Assembly: GCF_900113065.1 (NCBI RefSeq)
Contig: NZ_FOOA01000003.1
Coordinates: 310,001 to 374,000, forward strand
Direction of reading: 5' to 3'
Length of the DNA stretch: 64,000 bases
From: Aureimonas phyllosphaerae
GTDB lineage: Bacteria; Pseudomonadota; Alphaproteobacteria; Rhizobiales; Rhizobiaceae
Every line of letters begins with the position of its first letter. Within the stretch, counting starts at the first letter, position 1. This document shows positions 10,230 to 19,947 of this stretch, piece after piece. The notes beneath the pieces are model-generated. The model saw only the letters and a list, made by a program, of their open reading frames with translations. It had not been told where the DNA came from and did no database searches. The position numbers and the translations under genes were made by a program.

Positions 10230-10625
10230 ATGTCCGATTCGCCCGACAAGCCGACCGGCGACCTGATCATCCGGGTTCAGGCCATGCCCGCCGACAGCAA
10301 TGCGGCCGGCGATATCTTCGGCGGCTGGGTCATGTCGCAGATGGATCTTGCGGCCGGCGTCCGCGGCGCCGAGCGGGTCGGCGGTCGCGTGGTGACGGCA
10401 GCGGTCCAGTCGCTCGCCTTCCGCAAGCCGGTGAAGATCGGCGACACGCTCTGCGTCTACGCGCGGATCGAGAAGGTCGGCCGCACGTCGGTGACGCTGC
10501 ATGTCGAGGCCTGGGCCCGGCGCTATCTCTCACAGCGGCGCGAGCTCGTCACCGAAGGCAGCTTCGTGATGGTGGCACTCGACGCGGCGGGGCAGCCGAC
10601 CCCGGTCCCGCCGGAACTCGACTGA
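10230..10625 (+). CDS. Acyl-CoA thioesterase, hotdog fold (YciA-like)
   Basis: 131 residues, a single hotdog domain. The motif NAAGDIFGGWVMSQMDLAAG (residues 23-42) holds the catalytic Asp/Asn region of YciA-type enzymes that hydrolyse acyl-CoA thioesters in the cytoplasm. RKPVKIGDTL and YARIEKVGRTS complete the fold. The start at 10230 is preceded by GAGAGGAGC at good spacing. It faces the DUF1176 gene across the intergenic promoter region and converges on the next minus-strand gene. Confidence 0.9.
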   Translation: MSDSPDKPTGDLIIRVQAMPADSNAAGDIFGGWVMSQMDLAAGVRGAERVGGRVVTAAVQSLAFRKPVKIGDTLCVYARIEKVGRTSVTLHVEAWARRYLSQRRELVTEGSFVMVALDAAGQPTPVPPELD

Positions 10626-10652
10626 CCCGCCCAACGCGCAGATCCAGGAACG

Positions 10653-10679
10653 AAAACGCCCTCCGCGAAAGGAGGGCGT
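10653..10679 (-). terminator. Intrinsic terminator after the R/D-rich exported protein gene
   Basis: ACGCCCTCC/GGAGGGCGT stem with a six-base loop; on the minus strand followed by TTTTC. Confidence 0.75.
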
Positions 10680-10700
10680 CCTGTCGAAAGGCTGTCGAGG

Positions 10701-11351
10701 TCAGTTTACGGGGGCCTGCGCGGGCGGCGGCGGGGTCTCGCCGGCCGGCGGCGTCACGAGATCGGCCGGCGGCGGAGGAACCTGCGTCACCGGAGCCTCC
10801 GGGCCACCGGCGGCGGGGCCGCCGCGGGCCATGTCGCGCGCGGAATCGATGATCGGCTTCGCCGCCTCAATGCAGCTTGCGAAGGGCTCGTCGCCGCAGT
10901 CGACGCGGATCGTCTGACCGCCGCCGAGGCTGATCTCGAACCCGGCGCGCGGCGGCGGCGGGGGCGGCGGGCCACGGCGGCCTTCCGGACCATCCGGGCC
11001 GCGCATGCGGGAGCCACGGTCGTCGCGGTCGCGCGGACCCCGATCCTCACGGTCGCGCATCTCGGCGCGGTCGCGGTCCCGGCCCTTGTCCTTGTCATCG
11101 TCCTTCTTGCGATCGCGGTCGCGATCTTCGTCACGATCGCGATCGCCTGGACCGCGGTCGTCCGCGCGATCTTCGCGATCCATCGCCCAGCGATCGCCGC
11201 GCCGCACGTCGCGCATCGGCAGGTCGCCACGGTCGTCGCCACGATCGACGCGCTCGAGGCGGTCGCCGTAGTCGTCCATCTCCTGTGCGTGCGCCAGCGG
11301 CGCCGTGGTGGCCATGAGGACGGCCACAAGGGTCAAGGGCTTCAGCATCAA
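10701..11351 (-). CDS. Exported Arg/Asp-rich low-complexity protein
   Basis: 216 residues, not recognised as a named family. A signal peptide spans residues 1-23 (ends ALAHAQ). Then comes a highly charged stretch of alternating Asp and Arg (DRDRDEDRDRDRKK-type repeats, about residues 25-115), a Pro/Gly-rich turn with PPPPPPP, and a short more ordered segment GFEISLGGGQTIRVDCGDEPFASC-like with two cysteines. It ends in a Pro/Ala tail. Either the first or second ATG (11351 or 11348) may be used. The mixed-charge repeat suggests an intrinsically disordered periplasmic protein. Confidence 0.8.
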   Translation of the reverse strand: MMLKPLTLVAVLMATTAPLAHAQEMDDYGDRLERVDRGDDRGDLPMRDVRRGDRWAMDREDRADDRGPGDRDRDEDRDRDRKKDDDKDKGRDRDRAEMRDREDRGPRDRDDRGSRMRGPDGPEGRRGPPPPPPPRAGFEISLGGGQTIRVDCGDEPFASCIEAAKPIIDSARDMARGGPAAGGPEAPVTQVPPPPADLVTPPAGETPPPPAQAPVN

Positions 11352-11523
11352 CGTGTCCTATGCCAGGGCGTGCGGCGGCATACCGCACGCCGGCTGAAAC
11401 GTGAGCCGTCGCGTTTCGTTGCCTGCGACGCGACATGCCGCTGCGGAAACTATTTTCCACCGGTCTGCTGAAGGCCGGTCCGGACCGTTTCCGGCCGTCA
11501 CGCGGAGCGGCAAGGAAAGGCGC

Positions 11524-12696
11524 CTACTTGCAGATCGGGCGCAGCCGCGTCTTGGAATCGAGATGCAGGTGATCAGCATGGGCGCGGTTGTAGCCCGGCC
11601 CGAGCACCGTCCCGAAGTGACGGCAGCTCGCCTGGCGGATCTGGGTCTGGAACGGCTTCTCGCGCCAGGCGAACACGCCCTTCGGCTCGACCTTCACCAC
11701 CGATCCGTCCGCGAAGCGGAAGCCGCCGACGTCGAGCGCGTTGCCGCCGGCATGCTCCGAGATCGTGCGCGAGCCGGCGATGCGCGAGCAGCGATAGGAC
11801 GAGAGGTTGATCAGCGCCGTCGGCTGCTTCCAGAGCTTCCAGCGCGCGGCGGGCTTCACGTCGTCGCGCAGCCAGCGGGCGACATTGAGGGCAGTCTGGC
11901 AGTTGAGCGTCGCCGGCGGCGACATCGCGATGCCCTTCACCGCCACGCTCACGCGCACGGGATCCTCGATCCCGCAGGCCCGTCCCGAGGACACGGGCGA
12001 GATGTCGGTGAAGCGGACGCCGAGCTTCTGGAGCTCGCGCCGGCACATCGCCTCGGAGCGCGCCACCGGGCGATATCCGCTCGGCGTCTCGCTCTCCAGC
12101 GCGCCGCGCGGCGGGCGGGCGATCGGCGACAGCGGGCGGTCGCCGCCGAGCGAGGCCCAGCTCGGGACCGTGCTTTGACGCGCGGCCGGCCGCCGGGGCT
12201 TCGGCTCGGGCGGCGGTTCGACCTCGGGGTCCGTCAGCCCTTCCCACGGATCGAAGCCGCTGTCGGGCAGTTCCGCGTCCGGCAGCGCCCCGCCGTCGTC
12301 GATCACGCGCGGCGCGGCGAGCGGCTCCAGCGCGGCCTCCTGCATCTTGGGTGGCGCAGCTTCCTGAACGGGATAGGTGCGCCCGTAGTCGCCCGGCCCG
12401 CGCTCGGCACTCGGCTCCGGTGCGGCATAGACGGGCTCGGGCATGGGATCGACGGCGGCCGGGCTCGGCGCATAGGCGGGAAGATCGGCGCTCGGCACCG
12501 GCGCCGGCGGCACCGGCCCGCCCCAGACGAGGCGCGCGCCGGTCTGCGGATCGCGCGCGACGGGCAGTTCGCCCGGAATGTCGGCGGGGGGAACCGGCTT
12601 GAAATCCATGGCCCGCAGCGGGCGATCGGCGCTCGCCGCCGCGGACACGGCGACGGCGAGCGTGACGATACGCCATCCGGTTCGACTCGATACCAT
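11524..12696 (-). CDS. Extensin-family protein (exported, extensin-like C-terminal domain)
   Basis: 390 residues: an N-terminal signal sequence, a long Pro/Ala-rich linker (to about residue 205), and a C-terminal extensin-like domain. That domain has the signature SYRCSRIAGSRTISEHAGGNALDV, then CRHFGTVLGPGYNRAHADHLHLD near the end. The His/Asp pattern (SEHAxGxAxD, HxDHLHxD) resembles the LAS peptidase fold of D-Ala-D-Ala carboxypeptidases, so a peptidoglycan-related zinc enzyme is a fair inference, but the activity of this family is not established. It is a single gene in the minus-strand group of envelope genes. Confidence 0.88.
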   Translation of the reverse strand: MVSSRTGWRIVTLAVAVSAAASADRPLRAMDFKPVPPADIPGELPVARDPQTGARLVWGGPVPPAPVPSADLPAYAPSPAAVDPMPEPVYAAPEPSAERGPGDYGRTYPVQEAAPPKMQEAALEPLAAPRVIDDGGALPDAELPDSGFDPWEGLTDPEVEPPPEPKPRRPAARQSTVPSWASLGGDRPLSPIARPPRGALESETPSGYRPVARSEAMCRRELQKLGVRFTDISPVSSGRACGIEDPVRVSVAVKGIAMSPPATLNCQTALNVARWLRDDVKPAARWKLWKQPTALINLSSYRCSRIAGSRTISEHAGGNALDVGGFRFADGSVVKVEPKGVFAWREKPFQTQIRQASCRHFGTVLGPGYNRAHADHLHLDSKTRLRPICK

Positions 12697-12957
12697 CCGG
12701 CTGGCCCTCAGTTCCGCGAAACTCGAGCGGACAAGACGGAGGATAGGGTCGGCTTGGTCAACGAATGATGAACGGGCGGGCCGGCATTCGCCTTAAAGAC
12801 CGTCCGGCGCGTCTGCGGCGGAGAATCGGCTGAGCATTTTTGTCACGCATGATGCGCCGAACGCAGTCGATGCGGGCGGCATCGGCGAGGATCGGTAACG
12901 AAATGGGGGGGGGGAAGGCACCGCCGAGCCGACCCGGCGGACTTTTCGGACGGGCTC

Positions 12958-13443
12958 TTAGAGCTCGACCACGGGATTTCCGTCCAGCGCCGCGACCGGA
13001 TCGACCAAAGGGTCCGACCCGTATCGATTGGGCCCGGCATCGCCTCGCAGGAAACCGCAGACGATGAGAAGGTAGATCGCGCCGACGACGGGCACAAACC
13101 CGATCAGGTTCCACCAGCCCGACTTTCCCCGGTCGTGCAGACGTTTCGTCTGGATCGCGAATGTCGCGTAAAGAAATGCCAGACCGAACAGGAGTTGGAC
13201 GACGAAGAGCGACAGGTTGACCGGGTTGGAGAGCGGCGTCGCCATGACGGCCTCCGAAACCTCCCTGCCATCGCGCACGACGGTCACGGTGGTCGTCTCC
13301 CATTGCTGGAAGAGACCGGTCAGAAAGTTGAGCACGAAGCTGACAAGGGCGGCGATCAGCGTCGCATACCAGTACCATTTGCGCGCGATGCGTCCGTGGA
13401 AGTCGAGAAACAGCAGCCTGTAGTCCATAACCTCGATACTCAT
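12958..13443 (-). CDS. DUF805 inner-membrane protein
   Basis: 161 residues. DUF805 pattern: FLDFHGRIARKWYWYATLI near the start, then several hydrophobic helices, RLHDRGKSGWWNLIGFVPVVG in the second half, and a C-terminal GPNRYGSDP. These are small membrane proteins of unknown function. Two starts are possible: MSIEVMDYRL at 13443 or MDYRL at 13428; homologues often begin near the second. A frame-shared read-through over uvrB on the opposite strand is not real. Confidence 0.85.
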   Translation of the reverse strand: MSIEVMDYRLLFLDFHGRIARKWYWYATLIAALVSFVLNFLTGLFQQWETTTVTVVRDGREVSEAVMATPLSNPVNLSLFVVQLLFGLAFLYATFAIQTKRLHDRGKSGWWNLIGFVPVVGAIYLLIVCGFLRGDAGPNRYGSDPLVDPVAALDGNPVVEL

Positions 13444-13537
13444 GACGCTGCGGAAGGTTCGCCCACACCCTGCATAGCTCACCGCTCCCGTTCCGCCTAG
13501 CGAGGCCCCACCGGCCGAGCGGGTTGCCTTCACCTCC

Positions 13538-13552
13538 GTTCCCCCTTTATTC
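13538..13552. promoter_or_regulatory. Possible LexA (SOS) box before uvrB
   Basis: GTTC-N7-ATTC, one mismatch from the alphaproteobacterial LexA site GTTC-N7-GTTC, 30 bases before the uvrB ATG. The position suits LexA control, but the match is imperfect. Confidence 0.25.
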
Positions 13553-13581
13553 CGCCCCGCTCCCGGCCCATATTCGGCCTC

Positions 13582-16560
<2,979 letters not shown>

Positions 16561-16581
16561 CCGCAAAAGGCGTTGCCTTCA

Positions 16582-17526
16582 TTAGCGTCGACGACTTGGA
16601 ACCTTGAAAGACAGTATTCGGTCAACTACGTCGGAACCATATTTCTTACGCAACAACGTCACGAGATCGTCGTCGCACGAGATTGAGAACGCGATAAGCC
16701 CCTTTAGCATTCCGATGTCATGATCCGGAAGTATGCCGTACTTTGCCGAATTCATCATAGAATGTATTTTGCGCTTTCTGCCCCTTCCAATCGAGACCCC
16801 TCCCTCGCTGGTCAAATTTAATCCGGTAACTAGCTTTCGTTGACCTGGTCCGAACCGCCGAGATTTATCTTCATTTATTTCAATTTTTGGGTTTTTCGAA
16901 TTCTTCACTGTCTCTCTTATGCCGCGCTCAACAAACAGTAACTCGTCAATGCCCTCCGACGAAACCGTGATATCGTCGGCATATCTTGTATATTTGACGC
17001 CTTTATCTTTGCAAATCCGCGCGATACGCTCATCAAAATCAAACATTACGATATTCGAAAGCATAGGCGATGACGGCGCACCGATAGATAGGCATAGCGG
17101 CATGTTCACCCCCTTTCCCCAGAATAAGCATTGACTGAGCGTTCTCTTATCGGCTTTTGAGAGATCTTTGTTGGCTAGTTTAATTCTTACAAACAAGTCA
17201 TTCGGTGTTATAGAGTGGAAAAAGTCTTTAAAATCAATTTTTAGTATGTAACGGCTTCCAGCGTGCACTCTTGCATTATGCGATATTCCACGACCCAGTC
17301 TGTAGGCGTATGCAGCATTGTGGACAGGAAAGGATGCCAAGTAATTTTCACAAATCCAGCGCTGAATAATTTTCAACTCTCGCGAGGGTTGCGCAATTAT
17401 TCGATAGTCACCGGATTTTTTGGCGATTGAGAAAGACTTGTAACGCACAGGTGCGGAGTTTTCGATACGAGCAAACTCGCTCAAGCCGATGCCTGTTGCA
17501 ATACAGATCTCATCTCGCAGTGACAT
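16582..17526 (-). CDS. Retron reverse transcriptase
   Basis: 314 residues, the size of Ec86-type retron RTs. It reverse-transcribes the msd part of its own non-coding RNA into msDNA. Motifs in order: QPSRELK (46-52), retron region X NARVH (84-88, the NAxxH signature), catalytic IDFKDFF (97-103, D98), IGAPSSPML (148-156), catalytic YADD (182-185) and region Y VTG (233-235). The usual LPQG before APSSP is LSIG here. The ATG directly follows the effector stop (TGAATG) with AGGAGG upstream, so translation is coupled. Codon and base use are clearly more AT-rich than in neighbours, which suggests transfer. Confidence 0.96.
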   Translation of the reverse strand: MSLRDEICIATGIGLSEFARIENSAPVRYKSFSIAKKSGDYRIIAQPSRELKIIQRWICENYLASFPVHNAAYAYRLGRGISHNARVHAGSRYILKIDFKDFFHSITPNDLFVRIKLANKDLSKADKRTLSQCLFWGKGVNMPLCLSIGAPSSPMLSNIVMFDFDERIARICKDKGVKYTRYADDITVSSEGIDELLFVERGIRETVKNSKNPKIEINEDKSRRFGPGQRKLVTGLNLTSEGGVSIGRGRKRKIHSMMNSAKYGILPDHDIGMLKGLIAFSISCDDDLVTLLRKKYGSDVVDRILSFKVPSRRR

Positions 17527-18480
17527 TCAGGCCTCCTGACGCGCTTTAAGCGCTTCTGACCGAACGTGCTTTGGTGCCCGAAGATGGGAGATTAAGGCAC
17601 TTGTGACTTCCGCCTTCGCCCTTACACTATCACGACTCCCACTCGCGGCGGTAAATGCATAGGAAAACGGATCTACGTCAGTTTTCGCGAAAACGTAACG
17701 GTCGGGGCCGTAAGTGTGAAACTCTATCCATCCAGCGAGCTCCATACAATACAACTTGTTATCGATGTCAGAATGAGACATCCCAGCCATTAGTTCTGGT
17801 ACAATTCTTTTCAGATCAGAAGTTTTAATTGTGAGGCTGAGATATATTATCCAGAGGATTATAAAGAATGGCTCCGATCTCCCTGAATTTTTCGCCAAGA
17901 TCGAAGACGGCCGCGCGGCCAGCCAACTCTTAATCATCCCCACTATTGGGCTATAGTGCGGAATAATGGACGCCTTTACTAAGACGCCTTTACTATTAAT
18001 CTTCCAAGGATAGGCGGCCATATGACTTGCGTTCTGGCGCATCAACCGCTCGACTGGACCATAGCGAATGAAGGAATTAGCGTCTGCGTGCTCCGTTGTC
18101 ATGATGACCCGGAGAGCCTCTCTGATCCCGTCCGTTGAGGCGAACGCGCCGAGCTCCGCAAGCGAGCCCGCACTTTCTGCAATAAGAAGTACTATTGAAG
18201 AGATGTAAGCAATATCTTCTTCAAACGAAATGAGATCTGGATAAGTCGTGTCGCGATATAATTGGTTAGCCCTCTCGGCTAAAACTAGAGTTACTCCTAA
18301 TCTCCTCTCCAGTTTCCTGTCTCTGACAAGATAATCCCTGAGACTAGGCGCGGGCGAATGCGACAAACTTCTGAAAGCACCGCCACAAAAAAAGATGAAA
18401 GGTTGCGGATGTACGTACCGCAACCTTCCTTTATCGATACTTGCGTAGAGCGCCAATAACTCAGCAAGCAAGCCCTTCAC
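17527..18480 (-). CDS. Retron effector: nucleoside-deoxyribosyltransferase-like domain plus winged-helix-like tail
   Basis: 317 residues from a GTG start. The N-terminal half carries FIFFCGG (28-34), ESAGSLAELGAF (102-113) and SFIRYGPV (136-143). From memory these line up with the Eco1/Ec86 effector motifs IFLCGG, ESPGSFTELGAF and SFINYGPV. E102/E109 are the likely active-site acids. Residues 200-275 have the spacing of a winged-helix DNA-binding domain, also present in Eco1. Known: in type II-A retrons msDNA and RT hold this enzyme inactive until phage infection. By that model this protein is the toxin of the system. The start codon lies inside the inferred a2 segment of the ncRNA, and the Shine-Dalgarno sequence is weak. 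AT-rich like the RT. Confidence 0.93.
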   Translation of the reverse strand: MKGLLAELLALYASIDKGRLRYVHPQPFIFFCGGAFRSLSHSPAPSLRDYLVRDRKLERRLGVTLVLAERANQLYRDTTYPDLISFEEDIAYISSIVLLIAESAGSLAELGAFASTDGIREALRVIMTTEHADANSFIRYGPVERLMRQNASHMAAYPWKINSKGVLVKASIIPHYSPIVGMIKSWLAARPSSILAKNSGRSEPFFIILWIIYLSLTIKTSDLKRIVPELMAGMSHSDIDNKLYCMELAGWIEFHTYGPDRYVFAKTDVDPFSYAFTAASGSRDSVRAKAEVTSALISHLRAPKHVRSEALKARQEA

Positions 18481-18660
18481 CTCAGAAAAGGTATGAAGAA
18501 GACCGGGAGTTTATCGCTCGCAAGGCGACGAGGAACGAAGGTGACGAGAGATAAACTCCCGGTCTTCTTCATACCGATAAACCTCCACAATACCATTCTG
18601 TCTGGCTGATCGCCCGACAGGGCTCCTGATTCCAGGACACCTTAGACGCGTAAAGAGCCC
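18481..18660 (-). ncRNA. Retron non-coding RNA (msr-msd)
   Basis: Transcript inferred from about 18660 down to the effector start. Seen, in RNA order: a1 candidate GCTCTTTAC (18658-18650), pairing over nine bases (two G-U) with GTGAAGGGC (18480-18472); hairpin TCCTG-GAAT-CAGGA (18637-18624); hairpin GCCC-TGTC-GGGC (18623-18612); a weaker CCA/TGG hairpin (about 18605-18593); then the msd, a perfect 26-bp hairpin (18575-18550 with 18515-18490). The branching guanosine is most likely G at 18649, just after a1. The predicted msDNA has plus-strand sequence from about 18481 to 18580, roughly 86-100 nt. The order ncRNA-effector-RT matches Eco1. Exact ends are inference. Confidence 0.88.
18490..18575. 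repeat. Perfect 26-bp inverted repeat forming the msd stem
   Basis: Left arm 18490-18515 and right arm 18550-18575 are exact reverse complements, beginning GGTATGAAGAAG and ending CTTCTTCATACC. Inside, after one mismatch, CTCG (18517-18520) pairs with CGAG (18545-18548), leaving a 24-base loop. Confidence 0.97.
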
Positions 18661-18664
18661 AATC

Positions 18665-18693
18665 AGGATAGGGTTATGGACAACGACTGTCAA
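18665..18693 (-). promoter_or_regulatory. Promoter of the retron operon
   Basis: Minus strand: TTGACA (18693-18688), 17 bases, TATCCT (18670-18665). The -35 is perfect and the -10 matches four of six. Transcription would start at about 18660-18658, exactly where the a1 segment begins. Confidence 0.75.
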
Positions 18694-18767
18694 TTATAAC
18701 CGCTTCTAGCGCGCCTACTGCAGCGCACGTGGTCTCACGGTACAAGTTGCAGTTTCCGTTTTCTGAT

Positions 18768-19055
18768 CTACCATCGATCCCGGCGCCGCTCTTCCCTCTC
18801 CCACCGCCGCCTCTCCTCCCGCTCCCAGCGCCGCTCCGCGCGCTGGCGGCGCTCGTAGCGCTCCTGGCGGCGGATCTCGCCGGGGCTGTAGAAGCCGCGC
18901 TCGCGGTTGATCTGGATCTGCGCGTCCACGCGGTCCTGCAGCCGCTGCTCGGCCGCGTTGCGCGGCGGGCCGGACGGCAGCACGAGGTCCTGCGCGGCGA
19001 CCGGCAGGGCGGTCAGCGTCAGCGCCAAGGCGGAGAGAATAAGGGTCGTCTTCAT
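18768..19055 (-). CDS. Small exported Arg/Glu-rich protein
   Basis: 95 residues, family not recognised. A signal peptide at 1-21 ends LPVAAQ. The mature part has IQINRERGFYSPGEIRRQER and then a tail almost wholly of Arg, Glu and Trp (RRWEREERRRWEREERRRDRW), helical and highly charged. It is similar in plan to the next gene upstream (19393-19713), and both have the same 17-base element about 50 bases before the ATG. Lies just beyond the retron promoter. Confidence 0.78.
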   Translation of the reverse strand: MKTTLILSALALTLTALPVAAQDLVLPSGPPRNAAEQRLQDRVDAQIQINRERGFYSPGEIRRQERYERRQRAERRWEREERRRWEREERRRDRW

Positions 19056-19108
19056 CGCTGGTGTTTCCTTTGGGGTGTCGTCGTCTCGGGGAAGAGGACG
19101 CTCCGACG

Positions 19109-19125
19109 CCTGAACGGTTCCTGAA
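19109..19125 (-). promoter_or_regulatory. Tandem TTCAGG-N5-TTCAGG element, copy 1
   Basis: Minus strand TTCAGGAACCGTTCAGG, 54 bases upstream of the ATG at 19055. The 11-base repeat period is typical of OmpR-family response-regulator sites. Confidence 0.5.
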
Positions 19126-19321
19126 GGCGTCGGATCGGGGTCGCGGGCGGCGGCGCAGTCGCCGGGGATCACTCGGGATCCTGCCCGGCGCGGGGGATGC
19201 TGGAGGCAAACGCCGCGTGGCCCATGGGTGACGCGCACGTATCCTGCCCCTTCGCTCGCGCCCTGCGAACGCTCTCCCGAACACATCGGCCGTCGAGCGC
19301 CGCGGCGTCCGGCAACAACAA

Positions 19322-19355
19322 AGGGGCGCGGAAGCCGTTCCGCTCCCGCGCCCCT
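19322..19355 (-). terminator. Probable terminator after 19393-19713
   Basis: AGGGGCGCGG/CCGCGCCCCT, a 10-bp stem with a 14-base loop; on the minus strand followed by TTGTTGTTG rather than a pure T run. Confidence 0.5.
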
Positions 19356-19392
19356 CGCTCGGTTCCGTCAGGCCGCGGCCGCGGCCCGCCGC

Positions 19393-19713
19393 TTACCAGC
19401 GGTGACCATTCCGCGCGGCGCGGTGGATGTTGCGGTTGGCGCGGTCCTGCATGCGCTCGATCTTGCGGGCCGAGCGCGGGTCCACATAACCGTTGTTGTA
19501 GTAGCGCGCCCGGCGCTCGACGCGCTCGATGCGGTGCTGCTGGCGGGCGAGGCGGCGCGCCTCGCGCGGCGTGATGCGGCCTGTGTGCAGCCCGCGCTCG
19601 ATGCGGTCGTGCTGGCGATACTGGCGCACGTCCGACCGGTAGGTCTGCGCCATCGCCGGCATCGAGGTAGCGACGAGAATGCCCGAAAGGGCGAGGATCA
19701 CGGTCTTCTTCAT
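19393..19713 (-). CDS. Small exported Arg/His-rich protein
   Basis: 106 residues, not recognised. A signal peptide at 1-23 (ends MPAMAQ) is followed by a helical basic region with RIERGLHTGRITPREARRLA and a repeat-like HRIERVERRARYY, ending HRAARNGHRW. The pattern of Arg-rich helices after a GRITPxEA turn is seen in many unnamed proteobacterial periplasmic proteins. Its upstream region shares the tandem TTCAGG element with 18768-19055. Confidence 0.82.
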   Translation of the reverse strand: MKKTVILALSGILVATSMPAMAQTYRSDVRQYRQHDRIERGLHTGRITPREARRLARQQHRIERVERRARYYNNGYVDPRSARKIERMQDRANRNIHRAARNGHRW

Positions 19714-19761
19714 CGGATCAACTCCGTCCGTTGAATGGATGGCCCAGTAAGCCTCCAGCCA

Positions 19762-19778
19762 CCTGAACGGTTCCTGAA
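19762..19778 (-). promoter_or_regulatory. Tandem TTCAGG-N5-TTCAGG element, copy 2
   Basis: Identical 17 bases to copy 1, 49 bases upstream of the ATG at 19713. Confidence 0.5.
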
Positions 19779-19812
19779 CCTGATCGTCATCCTGCCTTCA
19801 GATCGTCGGCCG

Positions 19813-19947
19813 TCAGCGCGGCATGCCGTTGTCGCGCGTCGCCTTCTCGCGCCAGCTGTCGTTCGGCGTGATCGGCTTGTTGATCTCCGCGCAGCCGGCG
19901 AGAAGGGCGAGCGCGGTGAGGAGCATGAGGATACGGGACAAGGGCAA
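19813..19947 (-). CDS. Very small lipoprotein
   Basis: About 44 codons in a frame with a clear lipobox: LTALALLAGC, then AEINKPITPNDSWREKATRD and a short end NGMPR. After lipid modification at Cys the mature peptide would be only about 26 residues. The only ATG (19926) has no ribosome-binding site and would leave a short signal. A TTG at 19947 has AAAAGG four bases upstream, so I set the start there; TTG 19941 is also possible. Function unknown. Confidence 0.55.
   Translation of the reverse strand: MPLSRILMLLTALALLAGCAEINKPITPNDSWREKATRDNGMPR

Larger units (their letters stand above)
19056..19392. other. Intergenic region between two small exported-protein genes
   Basis: 337 bases. It holds the upstream control region of 18768-19055 (tandem TTCAGG element at 19109-19125) and the terminator of 19393-19713. 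I see no further gene. Confidence 0.5.

Noticed and set aside
18511-18693. 60-residue open frame across the retron RNA
   Set aside because: It lies over the msr/msd hairpins, runs through the promoter and has no ribosome-binding site; explained by the ncRNA.
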